51,229 nucleotides of DNA. It comes from Sulfurimonas sp. (lineage in GTDB: Bacteria > Campylobacterota > Campylobacteria > Campylobacterales > Sulfurimonadaceae). The position numbers and the translations under genes were made by a program. Positions 33,761 to 42,905 of this stretch are shown here, piece by piece. The DNA lies in assembly GCA_026988235.1 (NCBI GenBank), contig JALSLQ010000014.1, forward strand, positions 1 to 51,229, given 5' to 3'. The notes under the pieces are model-generated. The model made no database searches and was not told the origin of the DNA. It was given only the letters and a program-made list of their open reading frames with translations. How positions within the stretch are numbered: the stretch's first letter is position 1; each line of letters begins with the position of its first letter.

Positions 33761-34891
33761 TTGATTGACTCTCCTCTTACATATCTTTTTACGCTTGCCT
33801 TACTTGTAGCGTCCTTGAGTTTTTTACAAATCAAATCAAAACATAAGTTTTTCGAGTATATTCCTGTCGTTGTGCTGATATATGCTGCTTCTATGCTACT
33901 TGCTTCTTTGGGAGTGTTTGAACAAAACAAAGAAATAGCACATATCTATAAACTTACAAAAACAAATTTATTGCCGGCAATGCTTTTTTTAATGCTTTTA
34001 GAGGTTGATTTTAAACACTTTTTTAAACTTGGAAAATCACTTTTAATTGCCTATGCTTTAGCCATTTTCTCCATTGCTTTTGCTTTTATAGTTGTTGCGT
34101 ACTTGTTTGATTTTAACAAAGAGACGGCGGCGGCATTTGGAGCGATTGCAGGCAGTTGGATGGGAGGAACCGCAAATATGATAGCTGTCGGAAGTGCGTT
34201 ACATGTAAGCGAAGATGCCTTTGCCTATGCCCTTGTTGTGGACAGTGTGAATTATACTTTATGGGTAATGCTTTTACTTTTTTTAGTACCTTCTGCAAAA
34301 ATATTTAACAAATTTACAAAGAGTGAAGAAAAATTGGCATATTTGGACAAAATCGGCTGTGCCTGTTCTATGGGAGTAAAAAGATACTGGCTCTTAATTC
34401 TTTTGGCACTCGGTGCATCTCTGCTCTCTCAGATAATAGCCGAAAATTTTGTCATACTCAATACCACAACAAGTATAGTCCTTTTTTCTACACTCTTAGG
34501 CGTGCTAGGCTCTTTTACAAAATTACGCTTTATCAATGGCTCTAACGAAGTGGCAACAACAATGCTCTACATCTTAATAGCTCTCATAGGCTCCCGTGCG
34601 ATTATAGAAAATTTTAGTGGTCTTGGGATGTATATGTTTGCAGGTTTTGTTATTTTGCTTATTCACGCTTTTTTTATGCTTATAGGCGCCAAGATATTTA
34701 AACTTGACTTGTTTAGTATTTCGGTTGCATCTTTAGCAAATATAGGCGGTGTAGCTTCCGCCCCAATTCTCGCGGCAACATACAACAAAGCACTGGTAAG
34801 TATAGGTGTTCTCATGGCAATTATGGGGTATTTGATAGGAACATTCGGTGGGCTTTTGGTTGGGAATATTTTATTAAGGCTCGCAACATGA
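33761..34891 (+). CDS. DUF819 family membrane protein (putative transporter)
   Basis: The 376-aa protein has about ten hydrophobic helices and the DUF819 signature regions LLPAMLFLMLLEVDFKHFFKLG, AAFGAIAGSWMGGTANMIAVG and SLANIGGVASAPILAATYN. The inverted-repeat look of these glycine-rich loops (SWMGGTANM and NIGGVASAP) suggests a carrier. The start is TTG. The stop overlaps the dipeptide epimerase ATG by 4 bp, tying it to cell-wall peptide metabolism. Transport of a murein-derived peptide is an inference from this pairing only. TTACATGTAA at 34199 encodes LHV. Confidence 0.78.
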   Translation: MIDSPLTYLFTLALLVASLSFLQIKSKHKFFEYIPVVVLIYAASMLLASLGVFEQNKEIAHIYKLTKTNLLPAMLFLMLLEVDFKHFFKLGKSLLIAYALAIFSIAFAFIVVAYLFDFNKETAAAFGAIAGSWMGGTANMIAVGSALHVSEDAFAYALVVDSVNYTLWVMLLLFLVPSAKIFNKFTKSEEKLAYLDKIGCACSMGVKRYWLLILLALGASLLSQIIAENFVILNTTTSIVLFSTLLGVLGSFTKLRFINGSNEVATTMLYILIALIGSRAIIENFSGLGMYMFAGFVILLIHAFFMLIGAKIFKLDLFSISVASLANIGGVASAPILAATYNKALVSIGVLMAIMGYLIGTFGGLLVGNILLRLAT

Positions 34892-35937
34892 GAGATAATT
34901 TGGATATAAAAATAAAAAGCATACAAATAAGTACAGAAGCAATACCGCTTCGTACTCCTTTTGTAACTGCTTTGCGGAGGGTGGAAAATGTAGAGTTTGT
35001 GCGTGTAAAGCTTACATGTAACAATGGCTTTTTTGCCTATGGAGAAGCACCTGCGACTAAAGCAATTACAGGGGAAGATTTAGAGAGTATTGTAAGCTCT
35101 ATTGCAAGTGCAAAAAACAGTTTGCTTGGGTTAGAACTTTTGGAGGCTTTGCATGTGTTACATGTAAGTGCTATAGGCTCAAGTGCAAAAGCGGCACTTG
35201 ATATGGCGATTGTTTCTTTAAAGGCACAAGAGAAGAAGCAATCGTTGTTGCAATATTTTGGTGCAAAAGATTTTTCGCCCATAAAAACAGATGTAACCAT
35301 CAGTCTCAATGATGCAGATACAATGTTGCAAGATGCACAAAAAGCGTATGAAAATGGTTTTGATATTTTAAAAGTAAAGCTTGGCGGTGATATAGTTCAT
35401 GCTGTAAATGTCACAAAGACAATAGCTGAAAAAATTCCGCAGGCGAAGCTACTTATAGATGCCAATCAGGCATGGAGTCTTGAGGCATCTTTGGAATATG
35501 TCGAGGCGGTAAAGAGTTTACATGTAAGCCTGATTGAACAGCCTGTAGCGGCAGATGATTTGGAGAGTTTAAAGAAGATAACCCAAAAGAGTACAATTCC
35601 TATACTTGCAGATGAAGCCGTATTTACGCTAGAAGATGTAAAAAAAGTCTATGAAAACGGTTCTGCGGATATGATTAATATTAAACTGATGAAGTGCGGC
35701 GGACTTAGCAAGGCACAAGAGATTTTAGCCTTTGCAAGAGAAAAAAATATAAGTTGTATGCTCGGTTCTATGCTAGAAGGTCCTACTTCAATCAGTGTCG
35801 CCTATGCACTTTGTTTTGCTTACCGTGATGTTGTCAAATATATAGATTTGGACTCTCCTCTGCTCTATAAGCAGACTCCAAAGATTTTAGGAGAATTTGT
35901 TATAATACGAAACACAATACAGAGTGGTTTTTGTTAG
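34888..35937 (+). CDS. Dipeptide epimerase (L-Ala-D/L-Glu type, enolase superfamily)
   Basis: This enzyme interconverts L-Ala-D-Glu and L-Ala-L-Glu during recycling of murein peptides. The 349-aa protein has the muconate-lactonising subgroup residues: KxK in LKVKLGGD (K162, K164), metal ligands D191 (LLIDANQAW), E217 (LIEQPV) and D242 (ILADEA), and the opposite lysine K266 in DMINIKLMKCGG. The capping domain start RTPFVTALRRVENVEFVRV is typical. It overlaps DUF819 by 4 bp. It contains three TTACATGTAA copies (35012, 35158, 35518) encoding LTCN, LHVS and LHVS. Confidence 0.87.
   Translation: MRDNLDIKIKSIQISTEAIPLRTPFVTALRRVENVEFVRVKLTCNNGFFAYGEAPATKAITGEDLESIVSSIASAKNSLLGLELLEALHVLHVSAIGSSAKAALDMAIVSLKAQEKKQSLLQYFGAKDFSPIKTDVTISLNDADTMLQDAQKAYENGFDILKVKLGGDIVHAVNVTKTIAEKIPQAKLLIDANQAWSLEASLEYVEAVKSLHVSLIEQPVAADDLESLKKITQKSTIPILADEAVFTLEDVKKVYENGSADMINIKLMKCGGLSKAQEILAFAREKNISCMLGSMLEGPTSISVAYALCFAYRDVVKYIDLDSPLLYKQTPKILGEFVIIRNTIQSGFC
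35901..35906 (+). promoter_or_regulatory. Candidate -10 box of the CZB-GGDEF gene
   Basis: TATAAT lies inside the 3' end of the epimerase gene, 47 bp before the ATG at 35953. A Shine-Dalgarno AAGGA follows. Confidence 0.4.
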
Positions 35938-35952
35938 AATAAGGATTTATAG

Positions 35953-37233
35953 ATGAAATACAATTTTTCTGGAGTTTTAAAGGGTGATGCAGAGGGAATT
36001 TATACTGAATTACGAGATAGATATTTGACCTGTATAGAATCATATGATTGTGCACAGGTAGTGAAACAGTTTTATATAAGAATTATCAATCTGCTTCATC
36101 AAGAGTTTACTTCAAATGATGTTAATACACTGTATAAAGAGCTGGCATTGTATAAAATATCTATTAATGTTCCTTATATTATTATGACCAATGAGATTTA
36201 TGGACTGAAAAATCTTTTATTGTCCAGAATTGCACAAAATAATGACAGTAATAAAATTTTAAACCTTATAACTTTATTTAAAGAGGTAAATAATGGTGTT
36301 GCTTATGTGTATCTTTCAAGATATACAAAAGACATTTATACTGCAAACAATAATCGTCTCAGCTCTTTGTCTGATCTTTTAGACAAAGATATCATCATAA
36401 AATATTATGAAGCGCATTTAAACTGGCTCAATGATTTGGCAAAACATATTAATGATTTTGAAAAAAATGATTTTCCTGAACTTGATGAAATGCAATGTGA
36501 CTTCGGACTGTGGCTAAACAATCATGCAAAAAAAATCATTCAAAACAATTCAAAATTGAAGGCTTTAAAACAGTTGCATAATGATCTGCATATGTTTGCA
36601 AAGAAAATATTTTTAAATTTGAAAACTTCAGAATATCATATCCTTATCTCCTACCTGAAAAAATGTGAAATGATTTCTTTGAGTATCGGTACGGAATTAG
36701 CACTTATTGACAATATAGAAATGAATAAAAGAATGACAAAAGACAATTTAACGGGTGCATTAAATCGAAATTCCTTAGAACTTATATTTAAAACCCAATA
36801 TGAACTCTCTTATGCAACAGAAAATTCTTTTGTACTGGCAATGTGTGACTTGGATTATTTTAAAAAAATAAATGATACATATGGGCATATTGCTGGAGAT
36901 AAAATGTTGAGGTTTTTTGTTGAAATTGTTAAAAAGCATATAAGAAGCTCTGATATTATCATACGATATGGAGGCGAAGAGTTTATTATAATACTCTCAT
37001 CAATACAAAAGGAGGAAGGTTTTCAGGTTTTAGAAAAGATACGCCATGCCTTTGAAACAGCAACCCTTACAGTAGAGACACAAAAGATACAGGCAACAAT
37101 AAGCATGGGAGCCATGTGGATAAAACCTGATAAAAGCTACAAACATTCTTTGCTTAATGAGTATGTTATGATAGTAGACAAGATGCTTTATTGTGCCAAA
37201 GCAAATGGCAGAAACAGGATAGAAGCTATTTAG
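35953..37233 (+). CDS. Diguanylate cyclase with CZB zinc-sensor domain (DgcZ-like)
   Basis: This 426-aa soluble c-di-GMP synthase has an all-helical region at residues 1-145 of unknown type. Residues about 150-225 form a CZB domain with ligands H155 (EAHLNW), C182 (QCDFGLW), H209 and H213 (LHNDLH). The C-H and H-H spacings (27 and 4) equal those of E. coli DgcZ as I recall them. The GGDEF domain has GGEEF at 340-344 and an intact inhibitory I-site RSSD at 331-334, with DLDYFKKINDTYGH substrate contacts. Zinc probably inhibits the enzyme. The 3' end overlaps convergent nhaA by 8 bp. Confidence 0.87.
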   Translation: MKYNFSGVLKGDAEGIYTELRDRYLTCIESYDCAQVVKQFYIRIINLLHQEFTSNDVNTLYKELALYKISINVPYIIMTNEIYGLKNLLLSRIAQNNDSNKILNLITLFKEVNNGVAYVYLSRYTKDIYTANNNRLSSLSDLLDKDIIIKYYEAHLNWLNDLAKHINDFEKNDFPELDEMQCDFGLWLNNHAKKIIQNNSKLKALKQLHNDLHMFAKKIFLNLKTSEYHILISYLKKCEMISLSIGTELALIDNIEMNKRMTKDNLTGALNRNSLELIFKTQYELSYATENSFVLAMCDLDYFKKINDTYGHIAGDKMLRFFVEIVKKHIRSSDIIIRYGGEEFIIILSSIQKEEGFQVLEKIRHAFETATLTVETQKIQATISMGAMWIKPDKSYKHSLLNEYVMIVDKMLYCAKANGRNRIEAI

Positions 37234-38554
37234 TAGCAATAAATCGCAACCAGATAAAGCCAAGGAGTCCTGCTAAAAGTGACGCGGTTACTATGCCTAT
37301 TTTTGCTTGAAAAACAAGCGCTGGTGCATCAACAAAAGCAAGGTCTGCGACAAAAATACTCATAGTAAAACCGATGCCTCCAAGAGCAGATACACCAAAA
37401 AGTTGGCTCATGGAACTCTCTTGGGGCAGTTTAGCAAGCCCTGCTTTTATGGCGATAAATGCAACACCTGCAATGCCTATGATTTTCCCTCCGATAAGCC
37501 CAAAAATAATACCAAGAGAAACAGGCTCTAAAATAACATCACCAATAGAAGAAAAATTGATGTGAATACCGGCATTGGCAAGTGCAAAAAGTGGAATAAC
37601 AATTAAACTCACAGGAAGATGTAAGGATTGTTCTAGTCTTGTTGCAGGAGAACCCACTGCATCGATTCTGTCTTTTATATTTTGCAAAATTGCTTTTTGC
37701 TGTTCGTGCATTGTATGGTCTGTAGCGACAGGATAGTTGTCATACTCATCTAACAGGTTTTTTGTCTGCTGTGTAAAGTCAATCGGTGGAATTTTTGGTT
37801 TTGAGGGGATGGTAAATGCGGCAATCACTCCGGCAATAGTGGCATGTACACCGGACTCAAGCATAAAAAACCACATAAAAAAACCCACTATAAAATAGGG
37901 AAGAATGGCATGAATACCAAAACGGTTCAGACTCACCATAATCAAAAACATACCAAGTGCAAGCAGTAAAAAATCAAAATGAATTTGTGAAGTATAAAAA
38001 AGTGCGATGACGAGTACAGCACCAAGGTCATCCACAATGGCAAGTGCAACTAAAAAAGTCACAAGGGCAGGAGAGACTCTGTTTCCAAGTAATACAAGGG
38101 CGGAAATGGCAAAAGCTATATCTGTAGCCATCGGAATACCCCAACCGTTTGCACCAATACTATCTTTGTTAAGTGCCATAAAAATAAGTGCAGGAACAAG
38201 CATGCCGCCGATAGCCGATAGAATAGGTAAAATGGCAACTTTTATATTTGAGAGTTCCCCTACAAGAATTTCCCGTTTGATTTCAAGTCCTATCATAAAG
38301 AAAAAGATTGCCATAAGCCCATCATTTATCCAATGATGCAGAGAATTTTTTATCTGCAGTGAGCCGATGTCAAATTCAATTTTTGTATGAATAATATGCT
38401 GATAGAGCTCATAAAAAGGAGAATTGGCAAGAATAAGTGCAACAATTGTCATGCCCATTAAAATGAGACCGGTTGTTGTTTGTGCATGTAAAAAGTGTTC
38501 AAAAGGGGTGTAAACTTTTTTAAAAGCTTTTTCCCAAGGTGCATATAAAATCAT
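37226..38554 (-). CDS. nhaA: Na+/H+ antiporter NhaA
   Basis: NhaA exchanges two protons for one sodium ion across the inner membrane. The 442-aa protein has about twelve helices and the NhaA landmarks: HHWINDGLMAIFFFMIGLEIKREIL, WGIPMATDIAFAISAL, the paired aspartates in ALAIVDDLGAVLVIALFYT, and LFALANAGI. A hydrophilic insertion at about 252-300 and an N-terminal extension are common in Campylobacterota NhaA. The ATG has no clear ribosome site; TATAGT ends 2 nt before it. With the NhaC-like antiporter this points to life in saline water. Confidence 0.95.
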   Translation of the reverse strand: MILYAPWEKAFKKVYTPFEHFLHAQTTTGLILMGMTIVALILANSPFYELYQHIIHTKIEFDIGSLQIKNSLHHWINDGLMAIFFFMIGLEIKREILVGELSNIKVAILPILSAIGGMLVPALIFMALNKDSIGANGWGIPMATDIAFAISALVLLGNRVSPALVTFLVALAIVDDLGAVLVIALFYTSQIHFDFLLLALGMFLIMVSLNRFGIHAILPYFIVGFFMWFFMLESGVHATIAGVIAAFTIPSKPKIPPIDFTQQTKNLLDEYDNYPVATDHTMHEQQKAILQNIKDRIDAVGSPATRLEQSLHLPVSLIVIPLFALANAGIHINFSSIGDVILEPVSLGIIFGLIGGKIIGIAGVAFIAIKAGLAKLPQESSMSQLFGVSALGGIGFTMSIFVADLAFVDAPALVFQAKIGIVTASLLAGLLGFIWLRFIATK

Positions 38555-38598
38555 GAACTATACTAACATATCTAAAGTGAATTGTGAATAAATCTTGT

Positions 38599-38604
38599 TA
38601 TAAT
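38599..38604 (+). promoter_or_regulatory. Candidate -10 box of the P-type ATPase gene
   Basis: TATAAT lies 27 bp before the ATG at 38631, with the ribosome site AAGGATGT between them. It is in the divergent gap with nhaA. Confidence 0.45.
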
Positions 38605-38630
38605 AAGTACAATGATAGCACTAAGGATGT

Positions 38631-41330
38631 ATGATGAAATGGTATCAAATGCCGCTCAAAGATGTTTTTCCAGCATTACAGAGTGATGATAATGGACTTA
38701 CAAACACTGCGGCACAAGAACGGCTGGAAAAATATGGAACAAATACTTTACATGCACAAGAATCTGTTTCTGCTATAAAAATATTTTTAATTCAATTTAA
38801 AAACCCTTTAATTGTTATTTTGTTTTTTGGTGTCGTGCTTTCTGCGTATAGCGGGCACAGTGTAGATGCTATTGCTATTTCTGTCATTATTTTTATAAAT
38901 GTCATGATAGGGTTCGTCCAAGAGATAAACATGCGTAAATCAATGGATGCGCTGAAAAATATGGCAGCTCCTATGGCACAGGTCAAACGAGAGGGGGAGT
39001 GGAGTGAGGTAAGTGCTGACTCTTTAGTGCAGGGTGATATTGTCAAATTGCCGACGGGGAGTAAAATTCCTGCAGATATGCGCATCATAGAATCAAACCA
39101 ACTGCTTATAGAAGAAGCCGCACTCACGGGAGAGTCTGATCCAATAGAAAAAATAAGTGACGCGATAGAGCGAAAAAATCTTGATATTGCAGACTGGCAA
39201 AATATGGCTTTTGCAGGAACTCAGGTGTTGGCAGGAAATGGTACAGGCATTGTTTGTGAGACAGGTATGGCAACTCAGCTAGGTAAAATTGCTAAAATGA
39301 TGCAAGAAACAGAGGAAGAACCTACTCCATTGCAACAGCGTATTCATGCGCTCTCAAAGGTGCTTATCGGTGCTGCTTTTATTATTGTTGCTATAGTTAT
39401 CGGCCTGGGGATTGAGCAGGGCATGAGCTTTGTAGATATGGTAAATATAGGCATTTCTTTGACTGTCGCTGCAATTCCTGAGGGACTTCCAACTGTTGTA
39501 ACTATTGTACTGACACTTGGTGCCAAGGCAATGGCAAAGAATTCGGCACTTGTGAGAAAGCTGGCTTCTGTGGAGACTTTAGGCTCAACAACGGTAATAT
39601 GTTCGGATAAAACAGGGACACTCACGCAAAATAAAATGCAAGTACTTTCCACTTTTGTTGCAGGAAAATATTATAATATTTCAGGAAGCGGTTATGAGCC
39701 AAAGGGAGAGTTTAGAGATGAAAATGAACAACTGACTGCAGTAACACAAAACGAAGAATTGTTGAAATTTTTGCAAATCTCTGCTATTTGCAGTGATGCG
39801 CAGATTATGAAAGAAGAGAACATTCATACTATTATGGGAACGCCGACGGAGGGTGCATTGAGCGTTGTTGCGGCAAAAGCCGGCATAGAGAAGCAAAAGA
39901 TGCTGCAAGAGGGTTTTGAAGTTATTCATACTTTTGCATTTGATTCTGCAAGAAAACTAATGAGTGTTGTTATTAAAACACCACAACAGAAATATTTCGT
40001 TGTTGTAAAAGGCGCGCCTGATGTTGTTGCCAAACGTAGTAAATTTATTTATTTACACGGCGAAGCACATCCTTTGGACACAGAGACGAACAAGTATATA
40101 GAAGAAGCCATAGAAACCTTTGCAGCACGGGCTTTGCGAACACTTGCTATTGCCTTTAAGCCAATAACGGACAAACATCTTGATTTGACACAAGAAGAGT
40201 ATGAAAACGGTTTTACATTTTTAGGGGTGCATGGTATTATAGACCCACCTAGAGCTGAGGTTATTCCTGCAGTACAGGAGTGCCACAATGCGGGTATTCG
40301 TACTATTATGATAACGGGTGATCATGCCAAAACGGCTGCAGCCATTGCCAAAGAGATAGGGTTTGTGCAAAAAGGCTATGAACGTATAGTTGTAGGCAGT
40401 GAGTTAAATGATATGAGTGATGAAGAACTGCAGCATGTTGTCAAAGAAACAGCAGTTTTTGCAAGGGTAATTCCTGAGCATAAACTCCGAATTGTTAACG
40501 CACTTAAAGCTAATGGCGAGGTTACGGCAATGACCGGAGACGGTGTGAATGACGCACCGGCACTTAGAGCGGCAGACATCGGTGTGGCTATGGGCATTAC
40601 CGGCACAGATGTGGCAAAAGACTCCGCAGATTTAATTCTTTTGGACGATAATTTTACAAGTATAGTCAAAGCAGTGCGTGAAGGGCGCCGTATTTATGAT
40701 AATATTAAAAAGTTTATTCGTCAGGGACTTACTGCAAATGTGAGCGAGGTGAGTGCTATTTTGTTTGCTTTTTTACTGATGGGAGACAATCCCTTGATGA
40801 CATTAACACCGCTTATGATTTTATGGGTTAACCTTGTCAGTGATGGTATTCCATCTCTGGCGCTTGGTGTAGAGAGAGCTGAACCGGGACTTATGCGTAA
40901 AAAACCACGTACATCTTCGGAAGATTTTTTTGCAGATAATCTAGCTTCACGAATTATTATAAGAGGGCTTATTCTTGGGGGTATTAGCTACTGGTTATTT
41001 CAGTATGCCCTCACTAACGGTGCCGATTTGCAGTATGCACAGACTTTGGCATTTATGACTTTGGTTTTTGGACAGCTCTTTCACATATTTGATGCACGGA
41101 CATTTTCGACACTCTACAGGCGTAATCCTTTTGAAAATGTCTATTTGCTTTATGCGGTAGCTATTGCTACAATTTTATCACTTTTAGTTGTTTATACACC
41201 GCTAGGACATTTGGCTTTTGGTACAGAATCGTTGGCATCAAAGCATATAGTAATGGTTATAGCCATAGCTGCATTGCCGACTCTGATACTTTCAGGATTG
41301 AAAGAACTATTTAAAATAAAATGGATATAA
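38631..41330 (+). CDS. P-type cation ATPase, calcium-transporting (P2A) type
   Basis: The 899-aa pump has the full P-type plan: an N-terminal cation-ATPase domain, the actuator loop LTGESDP near 165, PEGLPTVVTIVLTLG in M4 (near 283), the phosphorylation site D326 in CSDKTGTLTQNKM, the nucleotide domain (KGAPDVV), and TGDGVNDAPAL. M5 SEVSAILFAF and M6 NLVSDGIPSLALGVERAEPG follow, with the Glu and Asp expected of calcium pumps (SERCA has T where S is here). Na+/K+-type pumps differ at these spots, so Ca2+ export is the best guess, though Mn2+ or others are possible. Start: ATG 38631 with a second ATG adjacent. Confidence 0.88.
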   Translation: MMKWYQMPLKDVFPALQSDDNGLTNTAAQERLEKYGTNTLHAQESVSAIKIFLIQFKNPLIVILFFGVVLSAYSGHSVDAIAISVIIFINVMIGFVQEINMRKSMDALKNMAAPMAQVKREGEWSEVSADSLVQGDIVKLPTGSKIPADMRIIESNQLLIEEAALTGESDPIEKISDAIERKNLDIADWQNMAFAGTQVLAGNGTGIVCETGMATQLGKIAKMMQETEEEPTPLQQRIHALSKVLIGAAFIIVAIVIGLGIEQGMSFVDMVNIGISLTVAAIPEGLPTVVTIVLTLGAKAMAKNSALVRKLASVETLGSTTVICSDKTGTLTQNKMQVLSTFVAGKYYNISGSGYEPKGEFRDENEQLTAVTQNEELLKFLQISAICSDAQIMKEENIHTIMGTPTEGALSVVAAKAGIEKQKMLQEGFEVIHTFAFDSARKLMSVVIKTPQQKYFVVVKGAPDVVAKRSKFIYLHGEAHPLDTETNKYIEEAIETFAARALRTLAIAFKPITDKHLDLTQEEYENGFTFLGVHGIIDPPRAEVIPAVQECHNAGIRTIMITGDHAKTAAAIAKEIGFVQKGYERIVVGSELNDMSDEELQHVVKETAVFARVIPEHKLRIVNALKANGEVTAMTGDGVNDAPALRAADIGVAMGITGTDVAKDSADLILLDDNFTSIVKAVREGRRIYDNIKKFIRQGLTANVSEVSAILFAFLLMGDNPLMTLTPLMILWVNLVSDGIPSLALGVERAEPGLMRKKPRTSSEDFFADNLASRIIIRGLILGGISYWLFQYALTNGADLQYAQTLAFMTLVFGQLFHIFDARTFSTLYRRNPFENVYLLYAVAIATILSLLVVYTPLGHLAFGTESLASKHIVMVIAIAALPTLILSGLKELFKIKWI

Positions 41331-41334
41331 AAAC

Positions 41335-41592
41335 ATGTTTCACATTTCAAAGATAACCAAGCATTTTGGAAAAGGGTCGTTAGCAGTTATTTTTATAACA
41401 TTTGTTTTGTTTGCAGTAGCACTGTTTGTCAAAGGGTTTACACATGATTTACTTATAGAGGTAGCAATTTTTTTAGTGTCGGTGAAGTTGATTTTAATGG
41501 CGTATAGTAATAGCGTTTCTTCACAAAAATTAGAAAAAAAACTTTCTGATATAGAAGAAAAAGTTGACCGTCTTCTTGCAAGAGAAAAATAA
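41335..41592 (+). CDS. Small membrane protein with two helices and a C-terminal coiled coil
   Basis: The 85-aa protein has hydrophobic segments at about 17-34 and 42-58, then a charged coiled coil (SSQKLEKKLSDIEEKVDRLLAREK, in two parts). It starts 4 bp after the P-type ATPase stop, so it is probably co-transcribed and could be an accessory subunit. I do not recognise a family beyond small proteins of this kind in related genomes. Confidence 0.6.
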   Translation: MFHISKITKHFGKGSLAVIFITFVLFAVALFVKGFTHDLLIEVAIFLVSVKLILMAYSNSVSSQKLEKKLSDIEEKVDRLLAREK

Positions 41593-41648
41593 AAACTTAT
41601 AAGAACTTTTTTTAAAAATTCTTAATCTTAGAAGTTTTAAAAATTAAG

Positions 41649-41654
41649 TATAAT
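41649..41654 (+). promoter_or_regulatory. Candidate -10 box giving a leaderless mRNA for the MoxR/VWA cluster
   Basis: TATAAT, then TTACCT, then ATG at 41661, with no Shine-Dalgarno sequence. It would be the promoter of the three-gene cluster. Confidence 0.5.
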
Positions 41655-41660
41655 TTACCT

Positions 41661-42905
41661 ATGAATTTAGAAGATTTAAAAAATAAAACCATATTATTGC
41701 TTGGAAAGAGCAGGGCTTTTAGTGAAGACGAATTTTTGTCACAGTTGCAGTTTCATAACATCAGTGTTGTTCAAGAAGTCAGTGATGATGTGCTACTGAT
41801 ACTTGAAGGACGGATGATGAGTCCGTATGAACAGAATTTGAGTGATGCACTTTATGAAGAGAAAAAATTTACTTTTATGAGTATAGACGCTTTTGAAAAA
41901 CTGTTGGCACAAGAGATTGATAATGATACACTGCTGATGAGTTTAAAACTCTCAAATGACAAAGTAAGACTCAAAAGCTTTTTACAAAACGGCTGTATAA
42001 AAGATGCACTTTTTTTTAAACTCTTAAAAATGTACTCTTTTAACGGAGAAGATTTTTTTGAAAATGATGACAATCGTGATGTCTCTGCTGCCTTAATAGC
42101 AAGGTTTTATGAAAATATAGAACGAAACCATAATGTGCAGTATGCGACAACGGGAATTTATCATCTGATATCACAAACAAAAAACGAACAACTTTTAGAA
42201 GCCATTGCTTTTTTAGAGCCGAGCAAAAAACATCCTAAGATTATGAAAGCACTTGCTTTGCATGAAAATATACCCAAAAGTGTGTTAAAGATGTTTTTAA
42301 AAAAAGGTGATGAAACACTCAAAGAAGCAATGGCTTATAATACTAATTTAGATAAAAATATAGCCCGTGAGTTGGTAAAAAATGAATATTTTGCAGCTGT
42401 TGTGGCACAAAATATCAAACTTGATGATGCAATGTTTGCACTTTTGTCTGAGTATAAAAATAGCTTGGCGCATAATGAGACTTTACATGTAACGATGCAA
42501 GAAGCTCTTTTTACATGTAACGATAGGTCTTTGCACTTGGCATTAGCTGCAAACAAGTCTCTTGATAGCGTTACATGTAAGTGCCTTTTAGATATGCAAG
42601 ATGAGGCTATAAACAATGCTATTTACGCAAACCCAGCAACAGCAAAAGAGATTTTGCAACAAGCTTATAAAGAGGGTGATTATAAAGAAGCCTTAAGTCA
42701 AAACAGTGCAACACCTCAAGAAATTTTGCAAGAATTAGCGCAGAGTGAGGACGAACATATTTTGCTAAATCTGGCAAAAAATGAAAATACTCCGGTAGAT
42801 GTGTTGTACCAGTTACAGCTTGATAGTCGATTTGAGCGTGCTATAAAAACAAATAAAGCCTTTGGAAAATATATACAAAGTGAAAATATAGGATGGTTAG
42901 TATGA
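41661..42905 (+). CDS. BRCT-like N-terminal domain fused to LRV/HEAT-like helical repeats
   Basis: This 414-aa protein belongs to no family I can name. Residues 1-85 (LKNKTILLLGKSRAFSEDEF, VVQEVSDDVLLILEGRMM, FTFMSIDAFEKLL) have the strand-helix pattern and spacing of a BRCT domain. From about 150 on there are irregular helical repeats of the leucine-rich-variant/HEAT kind with phrases like ALALHENIPKSVLKMFL, EAMAYNTNLDKNIARELV, AIYANPATAKEIL, ALSQNSATPQEIL and NLAKNENTPVDVLYQL. Such repeats bind proteins or nucleic acid. It is the first gene of a cluster with a MoxR ATPase (ATGA overlap) and a VWA protein. Three TTACATGTAA copies occur within 98 bp (42483, 42511, 42571). Confidence 0.65.
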   Translation: MNLEDLKNKTILLLGKSRAFSEDEFLSQLQFHNISVVQEVSDDVLLILEGRMMSPYEQNLSDALYEEKKFTFMSIDAFEKLLAQEIDNDTLLMSLKLSNDKVRLKSFLQNGCIKDALFFKLLKMYSFNGEDFFENDDNRDVSAALIARFYENIERNHNVQYATTGIYHLISQTKNEQLLEAIAFLEPSKKHPKIMKALALHENIPKSVLKMFLKKGDETLKEAMAYNTNLDKNIARELVKNEYFAAVVAQNIKLDDAMFALLSEYKNSLAHNETLHVTMQEALFTCNDRSLHLALAANKSLDSVTCKCLLDMQDEAINNAIYANPATAKEILQQAYKEGDYKEALSQNSATPQEILQELAQSEDEHILLNLAKNENTPVDVLYQLQLDSRFERAIKTNKAFGKYIQSENIGWLV

